A stretch of 64,000 nt of DNA from Streptomyces sp. NBC_01244 (GTDB lineage Bacteria; Actinomycetota; Actinomycetes; Streptomycetales; Streptomycetaceae): contig NZ_CP108488.1 in the NCBI RefSeq assembly GCF_035987325.1, positions 4,216,001 through 4,280,000 of the forward strand, given 5' to 3'. Positions 51,032-59,454 of the stretch are shown here, in pieces (position 1 is the stretch's first letter; each line of letters begins with the position of its first letter). The position numbers were made by a program, and so were the translations under genes. Under the pieces are notes generated by a model. It was not told where the DNA came from, searched no databases, and saw only the letters and a program-made list of their open reading frames with translations.

Positions 51032-51160
51032 TCAGGCACTGGGGCTACGTCCGCCGGCCTACGCCATGCGTTCCCGCATGGGCTCCTCCACGACCCGGCA
51101 TCCTCTGGGCGTTCCCGTCCGCCGGTGGCGCGCGGATGACGTCCGGGACCGTGAAAGGCG

Positions 51161-51192
51161 GCGGTCCCGGACCTGCGTACAGGTCCGGGACC
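51161..51192. terminator. Perfect 14-bp hairpin terminator
   Basis: CGGTCCCGGACCTG (51161-51174) pairs with CAGGTCCGGGACCG (51179-51192), loop CGTA, between the convergent HD and membrane-protein genes. Confidence 0.85.
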
Positions 51193-51213
51193 GGCGTCCT
51201 TCACGCCCTACGG

Positions 51214-51924
51214 TCAGCCCTTGGCGCAGATCACGTCGTACGGGCGGCCCACCGCCATGGTGAGCCGCATCGGCTCGGTGGTGCCGGAGGGGCACTCGGC
51301 CTTCGTCTTGACCAGGCCGAGCACCTTGTACGCGCCCGAGCCGCCCGAGGCGCACGGGACTTCCCGCGCCTGGTCGGTCACGCAGTCGCCCTGCACCAGC
51401 TGGCCGCCGCCGGCGCCCGCGTCACCGGGGTGGTCGCCGGACAGGTTGCGGCCGCAGACGGTGTTGGTGGGGATGCCGCCCGACTTCGCGGAGCCGTAGG
51501 AGATGCTCACCTGGATCATCAGGTCGGTGCCGGGCGGGCACTGGATCGCGCCGGGAAGGATGCTGGCGTCCTTGATGTCGATCGCCTTGAAGGTGGCCCC
51601 GGAGGCCGAGCACTTGCGCGGCCGGTAGCCGTCCGGCGGGTTGTCCGGGTCGGGGCCGCCACAGTCGCCCACCGCCCACGTGCTCGACGTGTCGGAGGAG
51701 GACTCCGGGTTCCCGGGATCCTTGGACGCCTCGGCGGAGGCCGAGGGCGAGGCGGAGGCCTGGGCCTTGGCGTCGCTCCCGTCGCCGTCCTTGCCGAGCC
51801 ACTGGGAGGCTCCGTAGAGGCCTGCGGCGACCAGCACGAGGACAACGACGACGAGGAAGCCGGGGAATCCGCTCCCGCGGCGCCTCGGGGCGGGCGGAGG
51901 CGTCACCTCGTACGGGTTTGCCAT
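51214..51924 (-). CDS. Membrane-anchored extracytoplasmic protein
   Basis: The 236-residue product has a short cytoplasmic PPPAPRRRG segment, one membrane helix (FLVVVVLVLVAAGLYGASQW), a Ser/Ala/Glu linker and an outside domain with several spaced Cys (WAVGDCGGPDPDNPPDGYRP, KCSASGATF, IQCPPGTDL, VCGRN, GDCVTDQ, PCASG, ECPSGT, VICAKG), likely in disulfides. The pattern is the LppU/SCO-type septum-like domain of actinomycete surface proteins; I do not recognise a named family. Confidence 0.8.
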   Translation of the reverse strand: MANPYEVTPPPAPRRRGSGFPGFLVVVVLVLVAAGLYGASQWLGKDGDGSDAKAQASASPSASAEASKDPGNPESSSDTSSTWAVGDCGGPDPDNPPDGYRPRKCSASGATFKAIDIKDASILPGAIQCPPGTDLMIQVSISYGSAKSGGIPTNTVCGRNLSGDHPGDAGAGGGQLVQGDCVTDQAREVPCASGGSGAYKVLGLVKTKAECPSGTTEPMRLTMAVGRPYDVICAKG

Positions 51925-52051
51925 GTGCTCCTCCTGTGGTGAGGGTGGATCTTCGGGTCTCCATGACGCGTCGGGAACAGAGACACGTCATGGACACCTC
52001 ATAGTTCCACGCGGAGCGCGAGCGCCCCGCCAGGGGCCCGTACGCCAACTC

Positions 52052-52597
52052 TCAGCGGCAGGGCGGTGGTTCGACCGCCAAGGGGCGGAAGGTGACCGCG
52101 AGGTCCGGGGCGCTGCGGACGAATCGGGCCTCGACCGCCGAGACGAGCACCATCGTGCCCGCCGTGTACGCGTTCATCCTGAGGGCCGGATCCAGGGCCT
52201 CCTCGGGCACTTCCGGCTCGGCGCGCCACCAGCGGCCGTCGAACTTCGTGTACCGGATCCCGCAGTGCACGTACAGGTCGTGCGCGTACGGGACCCCGGG
52301 CGCCGGGTCGGTCCGAACGGCCGGCTCCGTCGCCGCGGGCAGCTCGCTCGGCGGTCCCGCGGTCGCGGCCGGCGGAGCCGGCATCCGGGACCCGTCGTCC
52401 GACGACCACGGCGGGGCGAGGACGGCCAGTACCGCTGCGGCGGCCACCAGTCCGGCCGCGGCCGCCCTGCGGCGCCCGCGGATCCGGGCGGCCGCCCGGA
52501 CGGCGGCCTGCGGCGTGGGCGCCGCGAGCGGCACCGGCGGCCGGTCCGCCAGCGCGTGCAGGGCGCGGCGCAGCTCTTCTTCGGGGTACCCGTTCAT
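52052..52597 (-). CDS. Single-span protein coupled to the SigE-type sigma factor
   Basis: ATG 52597 overlaps the sigma stop (ATGA); 181 residues. The N-terminus (MNGYPEEELRRALHALADRP, about 50 residues) is cytoplasmic and helical, followed by one membrane segment (AAAAGLVAAAAVLAVLAPPW) and an exported domain with DLYVHCGIRYTKFDGRWWRA. This layout fits an anti-sigma-like or surface partner of the sigma factor, but no zinc motif is present. Confidence 0.75.
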   Translation of the reverse strand: MNGYPEEELRRALHALADRPPVPLAAPTPQAAVRAAARIRGRRRAAAAGLVAAAAVLAVLAPPWSSDDGSRMPAPPAATAGPPSELPAATEPAVRTDPAPGVPYAHDLYVHCGIRYTKFDGRWWRAEPEVPEEALDPALRMNAYTAGTMVLVSAVEARFVRSAPDLAVTFRPLAVEPPPCR

Positions 52598-53181
52598 CGC
52601 GCCTCCGCCTCCGTCGTGTTCGTGCCCGTACGGGTACTCGTGCTCGCGCTCGCGCTCGTGCCGATGCCGTCGCCCGGCCAGAGGTCGGGGTGGGACCGCA
52701 GACGGGTCAGCGCCCGCGCGGTCAGGCTGGTCACCGTGCCGTTCGGGCAGCCCAGGATTTCCGCCGTCTGCTCGACGGTCAGGTCGTGGTAGTAGCGCAG
52801 CACCAAGACGGCCCGCTGGCGCCGCGGCAGGCCGAGCAGGGCGCGTTCGAGCAGGTCCGAGGCGGCGACCGCCTCGGCGGTGGGCTCCGCGGAGCCGGAG
52901 CCGGAGCCGCCTGCGGCATCGGGCAGGGCCGCGTGGGGCAGCTCGTGGTGCCAGCGCCTGCGGCGCCAGGTGCAGTACGTGGTCACCATGACCTTGTGCG
53001 CGTAGCCGACCGGCGCGTCGTACCGGCCCGCGCGGGCCCAGCGGTCGTACACCTTGGCCAGGGTCACCTGCACCAGGTCCTGCCCCAGATGCCAGTCGCC
53101 CGTCAGCAGCCGCGCGGTGCGGAGCAACGGGAGTCCCTGCATCGCGACGAACTCCGCAAAGGTTTCCTCGGATGGATCCAC
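52594..53181 (-). CDS. ECF sigma factor of the SigE family
   Basis: The GTG at 53181 (MDPSEETFAEFVAMQGLPLL) matches the usual start of this family and gives 195 residues; upstream ATGs are alternatives. Region 2: LLRTARLLTGDWHLGQDLVQ with VYDRWARAGRYDAPVGYAHK; region 4: LLGLPRRQRAVLVLRYYHDL, TVEQTAEILGCPNGTVTSLT. The C-terminal tail is Thr/Ser-rich. It directs RNA polymerase to its own regulon and is co-transcribed with the membrane protein overlapping its 3' end. Confidence 0.92.
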   Translation of the reverse strand: MDPSEETFAEFVAMQGLPLLRTARLLTGDWHLGQDLVQVTLAKVYDRWARAGRYDAPVGYAHKVMVTTYCTWRRRRWHHELPHAALPDAAGGSGSGSAEPTAEAVAASDLLERALLGLPRRQRAVLVLRYYHDLTVEQTAEILGCPNGTVTSLTARALTRLRSHPDLWPGDGIGTSASASTSTRTGTNTTEAEAR

Positions 53182-53512
53182 CCGGCAACACCCCCTCATC
53201 CTCAAGACGACCCGGGGGTGCCATCGCATTGCACCGCTGGGGCACCGACTCCAGGGCCGCGCTATCGGCGGACGGAGTCCGGCGCAGCGGCGCGAAGCCG
53301 GGGAGGCCCGCCAGGGCCGAGCCGCGCGAGCGGCGCGTCAAGAACGAGGGGTTCTGCGGGTGGCGGCGGCGCGCATGCACGCCCCGAGCGCGGCACGGCG
53401 GCCGCCACCCCACGACCCGCACTCGTCAAGGCAGGACTGACCCTTGGCGTCCCCTCGCGACGAATCGTTCAACACAAGAGTGATCACCAGTTGACGAACC
53501 GTCAACACCTCG
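53182..53512. other. Intergenic region with one isolated palindrome
   Basis: 331 bp without a gene. It holds TTGACGAACCGTCAA (53491-53505), a palindrome related to but different from the CTGAC-N5-GTCAG sites; nothing else stands out. Promoters of the sigma gene must be here. Confidence 0.5.
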
Positions 53513-53971
53513 TTAGAGGTACACGTGCGGTTCCCGGATCGTGCCGTGGGTTTCCGGCCTGCCCGAAGCGGCCCCCGCGCCCTTCTCGGCGCGGTCGATC
53601 TCGCACCAGATCCGCTTCCCGGCGCCCTCGCGCTGCCAGCCCCAGCGGTCCGCCAGCCCGTCGACCAGCTCCAGTCCGCGGCCGCCCGTATCGTCGCCGG
53701 CGGCCTGCCGCGGGGACGGCGCCCGGTCGCTCGCGTCCGCGACCTCCACGCGCACCCCCGGCTCCCCGAAGAGCATGCGCAGCACGGCCGGACAGCCGGT
53801 GTGCACGACGGCGTTGGTGACCAGCTCGGAGATCAGCAGGATCAGCGTCTCGGCGAGCGGCTCGTCATCCCCTATGCCGCAGCCCGCGAGCCGGGAGCGG
53901 GCCCATCGGCGGGCCCGGCCGACCTCGGCGGGGTCCGCTCCTACCTCCAGCTGAACCTGAAGCACCTGCAC
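53513..53971 (-). CDS. Anti-sigma-type histidine-kinase-like ATPase (RsbW family)
   Basis: The 152-residue protein has the GHKL ATPase motifs: LILLISELVTNAVVHTG (N box), VRVEVADASDRAP (G1 region) and GGRGLELVDGLADRWGW (G2). Single-domain proteins of this type bind anti-sigma-antagonists or sigma factors in streptomycetes, often next to HTH/DUF397 pairs. No partner gene is adjacent. The upstream 378 bp to 54350 holds only the weak short frame at 54114 and a GTCAC-N5-GTGAC palindrome (54021-54035). Confidence 0.85.
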   Translation of the reverse strand: MQVLQVQLEVGADPAEVGRARRWARSRLAGCGIGDDEPLAETLILLISELVTNAVVHTGCPAVLRMLFGEPGVRVEVADASDRAPSPRQAAGDDTGGRGLELVDGLADRWGWQREGAGKRIWCEIDRAEKGAGAASGRPETHGTIREPHVYL

Positions 53972-54113
53972 CGCTCACACCATCCGAACCGGCGGACACT
54001 TCGCCTCGCGACAGGACGGGGTCACCGAGTGTGACCCCCTTGCGGAGCAGCATGGTTGACATACAGTCACCACAACAAGCGCTTCGGGCATATTCCAGCG
54101 TGAAGGAGTAGGC

Positions 54114-54203
54114 GTGGTGCATACTGTGCGGCGCTCGCGCCGCTCAACCGCTCGCATTCCCGGGAGCGTACCGGAGCGGCCCCCCGCCTCCGGGCCGCAA
54201 TGA
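54114..54203 (+). CDS. Possible 29-aa basic short ORF
   Basis: GTG at 54114 with AGGAG five bases upstream opens 29 codons rich in Arg and Pro, ending TGA at 54201-54203. TTGACA at 54056-54061 could be a -35 box but the -10 is not at normal distance. It may be a leader peptide or nothing. Confidence 0.3.
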   Translation: MVHTVRRSRRSTARIPGSVPERPPASGPQ

Positions 54204-54349
54204 GTCGGGCGAAGGACACAAACCGATATCAACTCTACGTAATCGGACATGCGTCCCGCGCCGTCCCTCCCGCACCCCTCCCGCACCCCTCCGTCACAGC
54301 GAGCGAGCACACGCCCGGCCTACTGCACCACCGTCTGCTGCACCACCTC

Positions 54350-55279
54350 CTACTCCGCCGCCGCCAGCAGCTCCGCCGCCAGCACCTCCTCCGCCTGCGC
54401 CGCCGTCCGCCACTGCTCCGCCCGCACCCACGCCCGCTTCAAGTGCAGGTGTACGTCCGCCTCCCAGGTGAAGCCCATCCCGCCGTGCACCTGCAGGCAG
54501 TCCCGGGCATTGCGCACGGCGGCCTCGTCGGCCAGCAGCTTGGCCCCGGCCACCTCCGCCGGATCGGCCGTCACGGCGGCCGCGTAGACCGCCGTACGGG
54601 CCACCTCCGCCCGCACCAGCATCTGTGCGCACAGATGCTTGACCGCCTGGAACGCCCCGATCGGCTGCCCGAACTGCTCGCGCTCCTTCGCGTACCGCAC
54701 CGCCAGTTCCACCGTGCGCAGCGCGCTGCCGAGCTGCAGCGCCGCCGTCAGCAGCGCCCCCGCGTCCCGGTGCGCGCCGGCCGGCACCGGTTCCCCCGGC
54801 AGCAGCACCCGCGCCAGCGGGGTCAGCGGGTCCGCGGAGCGCACCGGGTCCCCCGCACGGACCTCGACCGGCTCCCCGTCCGCGCCGAGCACCGCGTCCG
54901 CCTCGCCGAGGTGGGCCACCAGCGGGCCCTGGAGGTCGAAGGCCGTCACCACCGCCTCGCCCTCCGCGGCCCCCGCGACCAGCCCGGCGGCCAGGTGGGT
55001 GGCGACCAGCGGTCCCGGCAGCAGCGTCCGCCCTGCCTCCTCGAAGACGAGCACGGCCTCGGGCAGCCCGAGCCCGACCCCGCCCTGGTCCTCGGGGAGC
55101 CGCAGCGAGAAGAACCCGGCCTCGCCGAGCTCCCGCCACAGCTCCCGGTCCACGGACCGGCCGGTGGCGGCCGCCCGGTCGACCGAGGCCCGCAGCTCCT
55201 CGCGTCCGTACCGGCCCGCCAGGAGGTCCCGTACGCCTGCCCGCAGGTCCCGCTGGTCCTGCGTCGGCTGGAAGTCCAC
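54350..55279 (-). CDS. Acyl-CoA dehydrogenase, short subunit
   Basis: GTG 55279 gives only 309 residues, about 80 fewer than the family norm. It keeps the FAD-interacting segments VRYAKEREQFGQPIGAFQAV and NARDCLQVHGGMGFTWEADV but the middle beta domain is reduced. It starts seven bases after the stop of a 384-residue acyl-CoA dehydrogenase. Unequal subunits of this sort form alpha2beta2 heterotetramers in steroid catabolism (FadE28-FadE29 type), which is the likely arrangement here. Third gene of the amidohydrolase operon. Confidence 0.88.
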   Translation of the reverse strand: MDFQPTQDQRDLRAGVRDLLAGRYGREELRASVDRAAATGRSVDRELWRELGEAGFFSLRLPEDQGGVGLGLPEAVLVFEEAGRTLLPGPLVATHLAAGLVAGAAEGEAVVTAFDLQGPLVAHLGEADAVLGADGEPVEVRAGDPVRSADPLTPLARVLLPGEPVPAGAHRDAGALLTAALQLGSALRTVELAVRYAKEREQFGQPIGAFQAVKHLCAQMLVRAEVARTAVYAAAVTADPAEVAGAKLLADEAAVRNARDCLQVHGGMGFTWEADVHLHLKRAWVRAEQWRTAAQAEEVLAAELLAAAE

Positions 55280-55286
55280 GGAACGC

Positions 55287-56441
55287 TCACCTGCCCTTCG
55301 GAAGGCCGAGGATCCGCTCGGCCACGATGTTCTGCTGGATCTGCGAGGTGCCCGCCGCGATCGTGTACGAGAGCGAGGAGAGCCGGTCCAGGGTCCACTC
55401 CTCGTCCAGCGAGAGGGCCTCGGCCCCCAGCACCTCGGCGGCCGTGTCGTACAGCTCCTGGCGCGCGTGCGAGTACGCCAGCTTGAAGACGCTGCCGCCG
55501 ATGCCCGGGACCCCGCCCGAGCGCTCGGACTCGCTGACGTTCCACTGGGTGAGCCGCCACAGGGCGCCGAACTCCCCGTACAGCCGGCCCAGCCTGCGCC
55601 GCAGCACCGGGTCGTCCCAGCGGCCGTTCGCCTTCGCGGTGCGCGCCAGCTCACCCAGGGTGCGCCGGCAGGCGACGACCTCGCCGACGAAGGCGGTGCC
55701 GCGCTCGAAGGACAGGGTCACCATCGTGACCCGCCAGCCGTCGTTCTCGGCGCCGACCCGGTTGGCGACCGGTACCCGTACCTCGTCGAGGAACATCTCC
55801 GCGAACTCCGTGGACCCGGCCAGCGTGCGCAGCGGCCGGATCGTCACCCCGCGGGCGTCCATCGGCATGGCCAGCCAGGAGATCCCCCGGTGCTTGGGGG
55901 CGTCCCCATCGGTCCGCACGAGCAGCTCGCACCAGTCGGCGACCTCCGCGTGCGAGGTCCATATCTTCGAGCCGGTGATTACGTACTCGTCGCCGTCGCG
56001 GACGGCGCGGGTGCGCAGCGAGGCCAGGTCGGAGCCGGCGTCCGGCTCGCTGAAGCCCTGGCACCACACCTCGTCGCCGCGCAGGACGGGCGGCAGCCAG
56101 CGCGCGCGCTGCTCTGCGGTGCCCTCGGCGGCGATGGTCGGGCCGGCGTGCAGCAGACCGACGAAGTTCGCGCCGACGTACGGGGCTCCCGCGCGCTCGG
56201 TCTCCTCCAGGAAGATCAGGTGCTGCGTGGGGGTGGCCCCGCGGCCGCCGGCGTCCACCGGCCAGTGCAGTCCGGCGTACCCGGCGTCGTACAGCCTGCG
56301 CTGCCACCCCGCGTCGTAGGCGCGGCGGCCCGGCCAGTCGTCGGGCGAGGGCTTGGGAGGCAGCCCGGGGAGCTCCTTGGCGAGCCAGGCCCGTAGCCGG
56401 GCCCGGAACTCCTGCTCCTCCTCCGTGTAGGTGAGGTCCAC
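55287..56441 (-). CDS. Acyl-CoA dehydrogenase, long subunit
   Basis: GTG 56441, five bases after the amidohydrolase stop, gives 384 residues: VDLTYTEEEQEFRARLRAWL, WPVDAGGRGATPTQHLIFLE, WCQGFSEPDAGSDLASLRTR, VITGSKIWTSHAEVADWCEL, and the conserved end IAAGTSQIQQNIVAERILGL. Likely pairs with the short subunit encoded next to it. Part of the operon behind the operator at 57696. Confidence 0.92.
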   Translation of the reverse strand: MDLTYTEEEQEFRARLRAWLAKELPGLPPKPSPDDWPGRRAYDAGWQRRLYDAGYAGLHWPVDAGGRGATPTQHLIFLEETERAGAPYVGANFVGLLHAGPTIAAEGTAEQRARWLPPVLRGDEVWCQGFSEPDAGSDLASLRTRAVRDGDEYVITGSKIWTSHAEVADWCELLVRTDGDAPKHRGISWLAMPMDARGVTIRPLRTLAGSTEFAEMFLDEVRVPVANRVGAENDGWRVTMVTLSFERGTAFVGEVVACRRTLGELARTAKANGRWDDPVLRRRLGRLYGEFGALWRLTQWNVSESERSGGVPGIGGSVFKLAYSHARQELYDTAAEVLGAEALSLDEEWTLDRLSSLSYTIAAGTSQIQQNIVAERILGLPKGR

Positions 56442-56446
56442 TGCGC

Positions 56447-57655
56447 CTACCGCCCCGTCCGCCGGTCCTTGTCGAAGTCGAGACCGAGCATGCGGATGGC
56501 ATTTCCGCGCATGAGCTTGTAGACGGTCTCCTCGTCGAGGCCCTTGACGTGGTCGAGGGCGACCTCCTTGGTGTGCGGGAAGGTCGAGTCCACGTGCGGG
56601 TAGTCGGTTTCGAAGGTGGCGTTGTCGCGGCCGACGACGTCCAGCGAGGCGATTCCGTGCTTGTCGCGGAAGAAGCAGCAGAACATCTGCCGGTAGTAGT
56701 ACGTGGACGGCGGCTCGGGGATCAGGTCCTTGACCCCGCCCCAGGCGCGGTGCTCCTGCCACACGTCGTCGGCGCGTTCCAGGGCGTACGGGATCCAGCC
56801 CATCTGGCCTTCGCTGTACGCCAGTTTCAGCGTCGGGAACTTGACCAGCACCCCGCTGAACAGGAAGTCCATCATCGAGGCCATGGCGTTGTTGAAGCTG
56901 AGCGCGGCCTGGACGGCGGGCGGGGCGTCGGGGGAGGCGGCGGGCATCTGGGAGCTGGACCCGATGTGCATGTTGACGACGGTGCCGGTCTCCTGGCAGA
57001 CGGCGAAGAAGGGGTCCCAGTAGCCGGAGTGGATGGACGGCAGGCCGAGGTGGGTGGGGATCTCGGAGAAGGTCACGGCGCGCACCCCGCGCGCGGCGTT
57101 GCGGCGGATCTCGGCGACGGCCAGGTCGATGTCCCAGAGCGGGATGATGCAGAGCGGGATGAGCCGGCCCCCAGTGTCCCCGCACCATTCCTCGACCATC
57201 CAGTCGTTGTAGGCGCGCACGCAGGCCAGGGCGACTTCCTTGTCCTTCGCCTCGGCGAAGGTCTGCCCGCAGAAGCGCGGGAAGGTCGGGAAGCACAGGG
57301 AGGCCTCGACGTGGTTGAGGTCCATGTCGAGGAGGCGCGCCTTGGGGTCCCAGCAGCCGCGCCGCATCTCCTCGCGGGTGATGCCCTCCAGGGTCATGTC
57401 GTCCCGGTCGAAGCCGACGGCGGCGATGTTGCGCTTGTACGGGAACTTCAGGTCCTCGTAGATCCACCAGTCGGTGGGCGGGCCGTCGGGGTCCATGGTG
57501 ATCACGTACTTGCCGCCGGTGTAGGCGAGCTCGCCGATGCCGGCGGTGAGCGCCTTGGGCCCGCGGTCGCGGTACTTGGCGGGCAGCCAGACGTCGAAGA
57601 GGTGGGCCGGTTCGATGACGTGGTCGTCGACGCTGATGATCCGAGGCAGTTCCAT
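56447..57655 (-). CDS. Amidohydrolase-family (ACMSD/PIG-like) metal enzyme
   Basis: The 402-residue protein has the amidohydrolase 2 layout: ISVDDHVIEPAHLFDVWLP (metal-binding D-x-H at the start), CLCFPTFPRFCGQ-type SLCFPTFPRFCGQTF, VTFSEIPTHLGLPSIHSGYW, VVNMHIGSSSQMP and FETDYPHVDSTFPHTKEVAL. Such enzymes decarboxylate or hydrolyse ring-derived acids. It heads the operon with the two dehydrogenases; the operator lies 41 bases upstream. Confidence 0.9.
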   Translation of the reverse strand: MELPRIISVDDHVIEPAHLFDVWLPAKYRDRGPKALTAGIGELAYTGGKYVITMDPDGPPTDWWIYEDLKFPYKRNIAAVGFDRDDMTLEGITREEMRRGCWDPKARLLDMDLNHVEASLCFPTFPRFCGQTFAEAKDKEVALACVRAYNDWMVEEWCGDTGGRLIPLCIIPLWDIDLAVAEIRRNAARGVRAVTFSEIPTHLGLPSIHSGYWDPFFAVCQETGTVVNMHIGSSSQMPAASPDAPPAVQAALSFNNAMASMMDFLFSGVLVKFPTLKLAYSEGQMGWIPYALERADDVWQEHRAWGGVKDLIPEPPSTYYYRQMFCCFFRDKHGIASLDVVGRDNATFETDYPHVDSTFPHTKEVALDHVKGLDEETVYKLMRGNAIRMLGLDFDKDRRTGR

Positions 57656-57695
57656 GGTGTCCCCTCGCTGAATCCGATGCGAACCTGATGCGAAT

Positions 57696-57710
57696 CTGAT
57701 GGAGCGTCAG
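57696..57710. promoter_or_regulatory. CTGAT-N5-GTCAG operator (amidohydrolase operon)
   Basis: CTGATGGAGCGTCAG, one mismatch in the left half, 41 bases upstream of the amidohydrolase start. Confidence 0.65.
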
Positions 57711-57780
57711 AAATCTGGAACCAAGCTAACCCCCCACCCCTGGACCGACAAGCGTCCGCGCCCTACGCTCTGCCCTTGAT

Positions 57781-57795
57781 CTGACTATCCGTCAG
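57781..57795. promoter_or_regulatory. CTGAC-N5-GTCAG operator (acyl-CoA ligase)
   Basis: CTGACTATCCGTCAG, identical to the site at 11502, 31 bases upstream of the acyl-CoA ligase gene at 57826. Confidence 0.78.
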
Positions 57796-57825
57796 GTCAT
57801 GTCGGCCAGGGGAGGTCGGTCCGGG

Positions 57826-59385
57826 ATGACGGACAGCACCGCAGTCGAACTCAGCCGGTCCCGCACGCTCTGGGACCTGATCACCCGCCGGGCCGCCATG
57901 ACCCCCGACGCCCCCGTGCTCATCGAAGCCGCCGAGGACCCCACCCACGACCGGCGGCTGACCTTCGCGGAGCTGCGCGACCGCTCCGAGCAGGTCGCGG
58001 CCGGCCTCTACGGCATGGGCGTGCGCCCCGGCACGGTGGTCGCCTGGCAGCTCCCCACCCGCATCGAGACCGTGCTGCTCTCGATGGCCCTCGCCCGGAT
58101 CGGCGCCGTCCAGACGCCCGTCATCCCCTTCTACCGGGACCGCGAGGTCGGCTTCGCCCTGCGCGAGTCGAAGGCGGAGTTCTTCGCCGTCCCCGGCGTC
58201 TGGCGCGGCTTCGACCACACGGCGATGGCGCACCGCCTCGGCGCGCACGGCGTCTTCGAGGCGTACGAGTCCCTCCCCACCGGCGACCCGGCGGTGCTCC
58301 CCCCGCCCCCCGAGGAGGGGGTCGCGATCCGGTGGATCTACTGGACCTCGGGCACCACCTCCGACCCCAAGGGCGTCCTGCACACGGACCGCTCCCTCAT
58401 CGCGGGCGGCTCCTGCCTCGCCCACGCCCTGCACCTGTCACCGGACGACGTCGGCTCGATGGCCTTCCCGTTCGCCCACATCGCAGGCCCCGACTACACG
58501 GTGATGCTGCTGCTCTACGGCTTCCCGGCGGTCCTGTTCGAGAAGTTCGCGATGCCCGACGCCCTGGACGGCTACCGCCGCCACGGGGTCACGGTCGCCG
58601 GCGGCTCCACGGCCTTCTACTCGATGTTCCTCACCGAGCAGCGCAAGGACCCGGGCACCCAACTCATCCCCACCCTCCGCCTCCTCGCGGGCGGCGGCGC
58701 CCCCAAGCCCCCGGAGATCTACCACGCGGTCGTCCGCGAGCTGGGCTGCCAGCTCACGCACGGCTACGGCATGACCGAGGTCCCCATGATCACGATGGGC
58801 GCCCCGGACGACACCCCGGAGAACCTCGCCACCACGGAAGGCCGGCCCCCGCAGGGCATGTCCATCCGCATCACCACCCCGGAAGGCACGCTCCTCCCGC
58901 CGGACACCGACGGCGAGGTCCGGCTGCGCGGGGAGGCGGTCTGCCAGGGGTACCTCGGGGGCGAGCGGAACGACGTGAACGCGGCGGTCTTCGACTCCGA
59001 CGGCTACCTGATCACCGGCGACCTCGGCCACCTCACGAAGGACGGCTACCTGGTCCTGACGGGTCGCAGCAAGGACGTCATCATCCGCAAGGGCGAGAAC
59101 ATCTCGGCGAAGGAGATCGAGGACCTCCTCCACCTGCTCCCCGGCGTGGCCGACGTCGCCGTCATAGGCCTGCCGGACCCGGAGCGCGGCGAACGCGTCT
59201 GCGCGGTCGTCGAACAGCCCCCGGGCGCGGCCCCCCTGACCCTGGACGAGGTGACCTCGCACCTGCGCACGGAGGGCCTCTCCACCCACAAGCTCCCGGA
59301 ACAACTGGAACTGGTCGAGGCCCTGCCCCGCAACGACGCCCTGCGCAAGGTCCTCAAGTACAAACTGCGCGAACGCTTCGCGTAG
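57826..59385 (+). CDS. Acyl-CoA synthetase (AMP-forming)
   Basis: The 519-residue ligase has IYWTSGTTSDPKGVLHT (the ATP-binding loop), GYGMTEVPM, YLITGDLGHLTKDGYLVLTG and the catalytic lysine at the end (LPRNDALRKVLKYKLRE, where the usual GK is LRK). The ATG at 57826 follows GGAGG. It activates a free acid as its CoA ester for the operon opposite. The same operator sequence precedes it and the ligase at 9668. Confidence 0.92.
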   Translation: MTDSTAVELSRSRTLWDLITRRAAMTPDAPVLIEAAEDPTHDRRLTFAELRDRSEQVAAGLYGMGVRPGTVVAWQLPTRIETVLLSMALARIGAVQTPVIPFYRDREVGFALRESKAEFFAVPGVWRGFDHTAMAHRLGAHGVFEAYESLPTGDPAVLPPPPEEGVAIRWIYWTSGTTSDPKGVLHTDRSLIAGGSCLAHALHLSPDDVGSMAFPFAHIAGPDYTVMLLLYGFPAVLFEKFAMPDALDGYRRHGVTVAGGSTAFYSMFLTEQRKDPGTQLIPTLRLLAGGGAPKPPEIYHAVVRELGCQLTHGYGMTEVPMITMGAPDDTPENLATTEGRPPQGMSIRITTPEGTLLPPDTDGEVRLRGEAVCQGYLGGERNDVNAAVFDSDGYLITGDLGHLTKDGYLVLTGRSKDVIIRKGENISAKEIEDLLHLLPGVADVAVIGLPDPERGERVCAVVEQPPGAAPLTLDEVTSHLRTEGLSTHKLPEQLELVEALPRNDALRKVLKYKLRERFA

Positions 59386-59411
59386 CGGGCACGGCGGCGC
59401 CCACGGGCACG

Positions 59412-59431
59412 GCGGGGCTCCGGCCCCGCCA
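59412..59431. terminator. Short hairpin between convergent genes
   Basis: GGCGGGGC (59412-59419) pairs with GCCCCGCC (59424-59431), loop TCCG, between the acyl-CoA ligase and EF-hand genes. Confidence 0.65.
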
Positions 59432-59454
59432 CCCCGCTCCCGCCCGGCCAGGGC

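Noticed and set aside
53491..53505. TTGACGAACCGTCAA as another copy of the catabolic operator
   Set aside because: Outer bases differ in both halves and it is 310 bp from a sigma-factor start, unlike the catabolic sites.
53865..54310. Minus-strand frames upstream of the RsbW-like gene
   Set aside because: Cys/Ser/Gly-rich composition with no domain pattern or ribosome site; overlaps the real gene in another frame.
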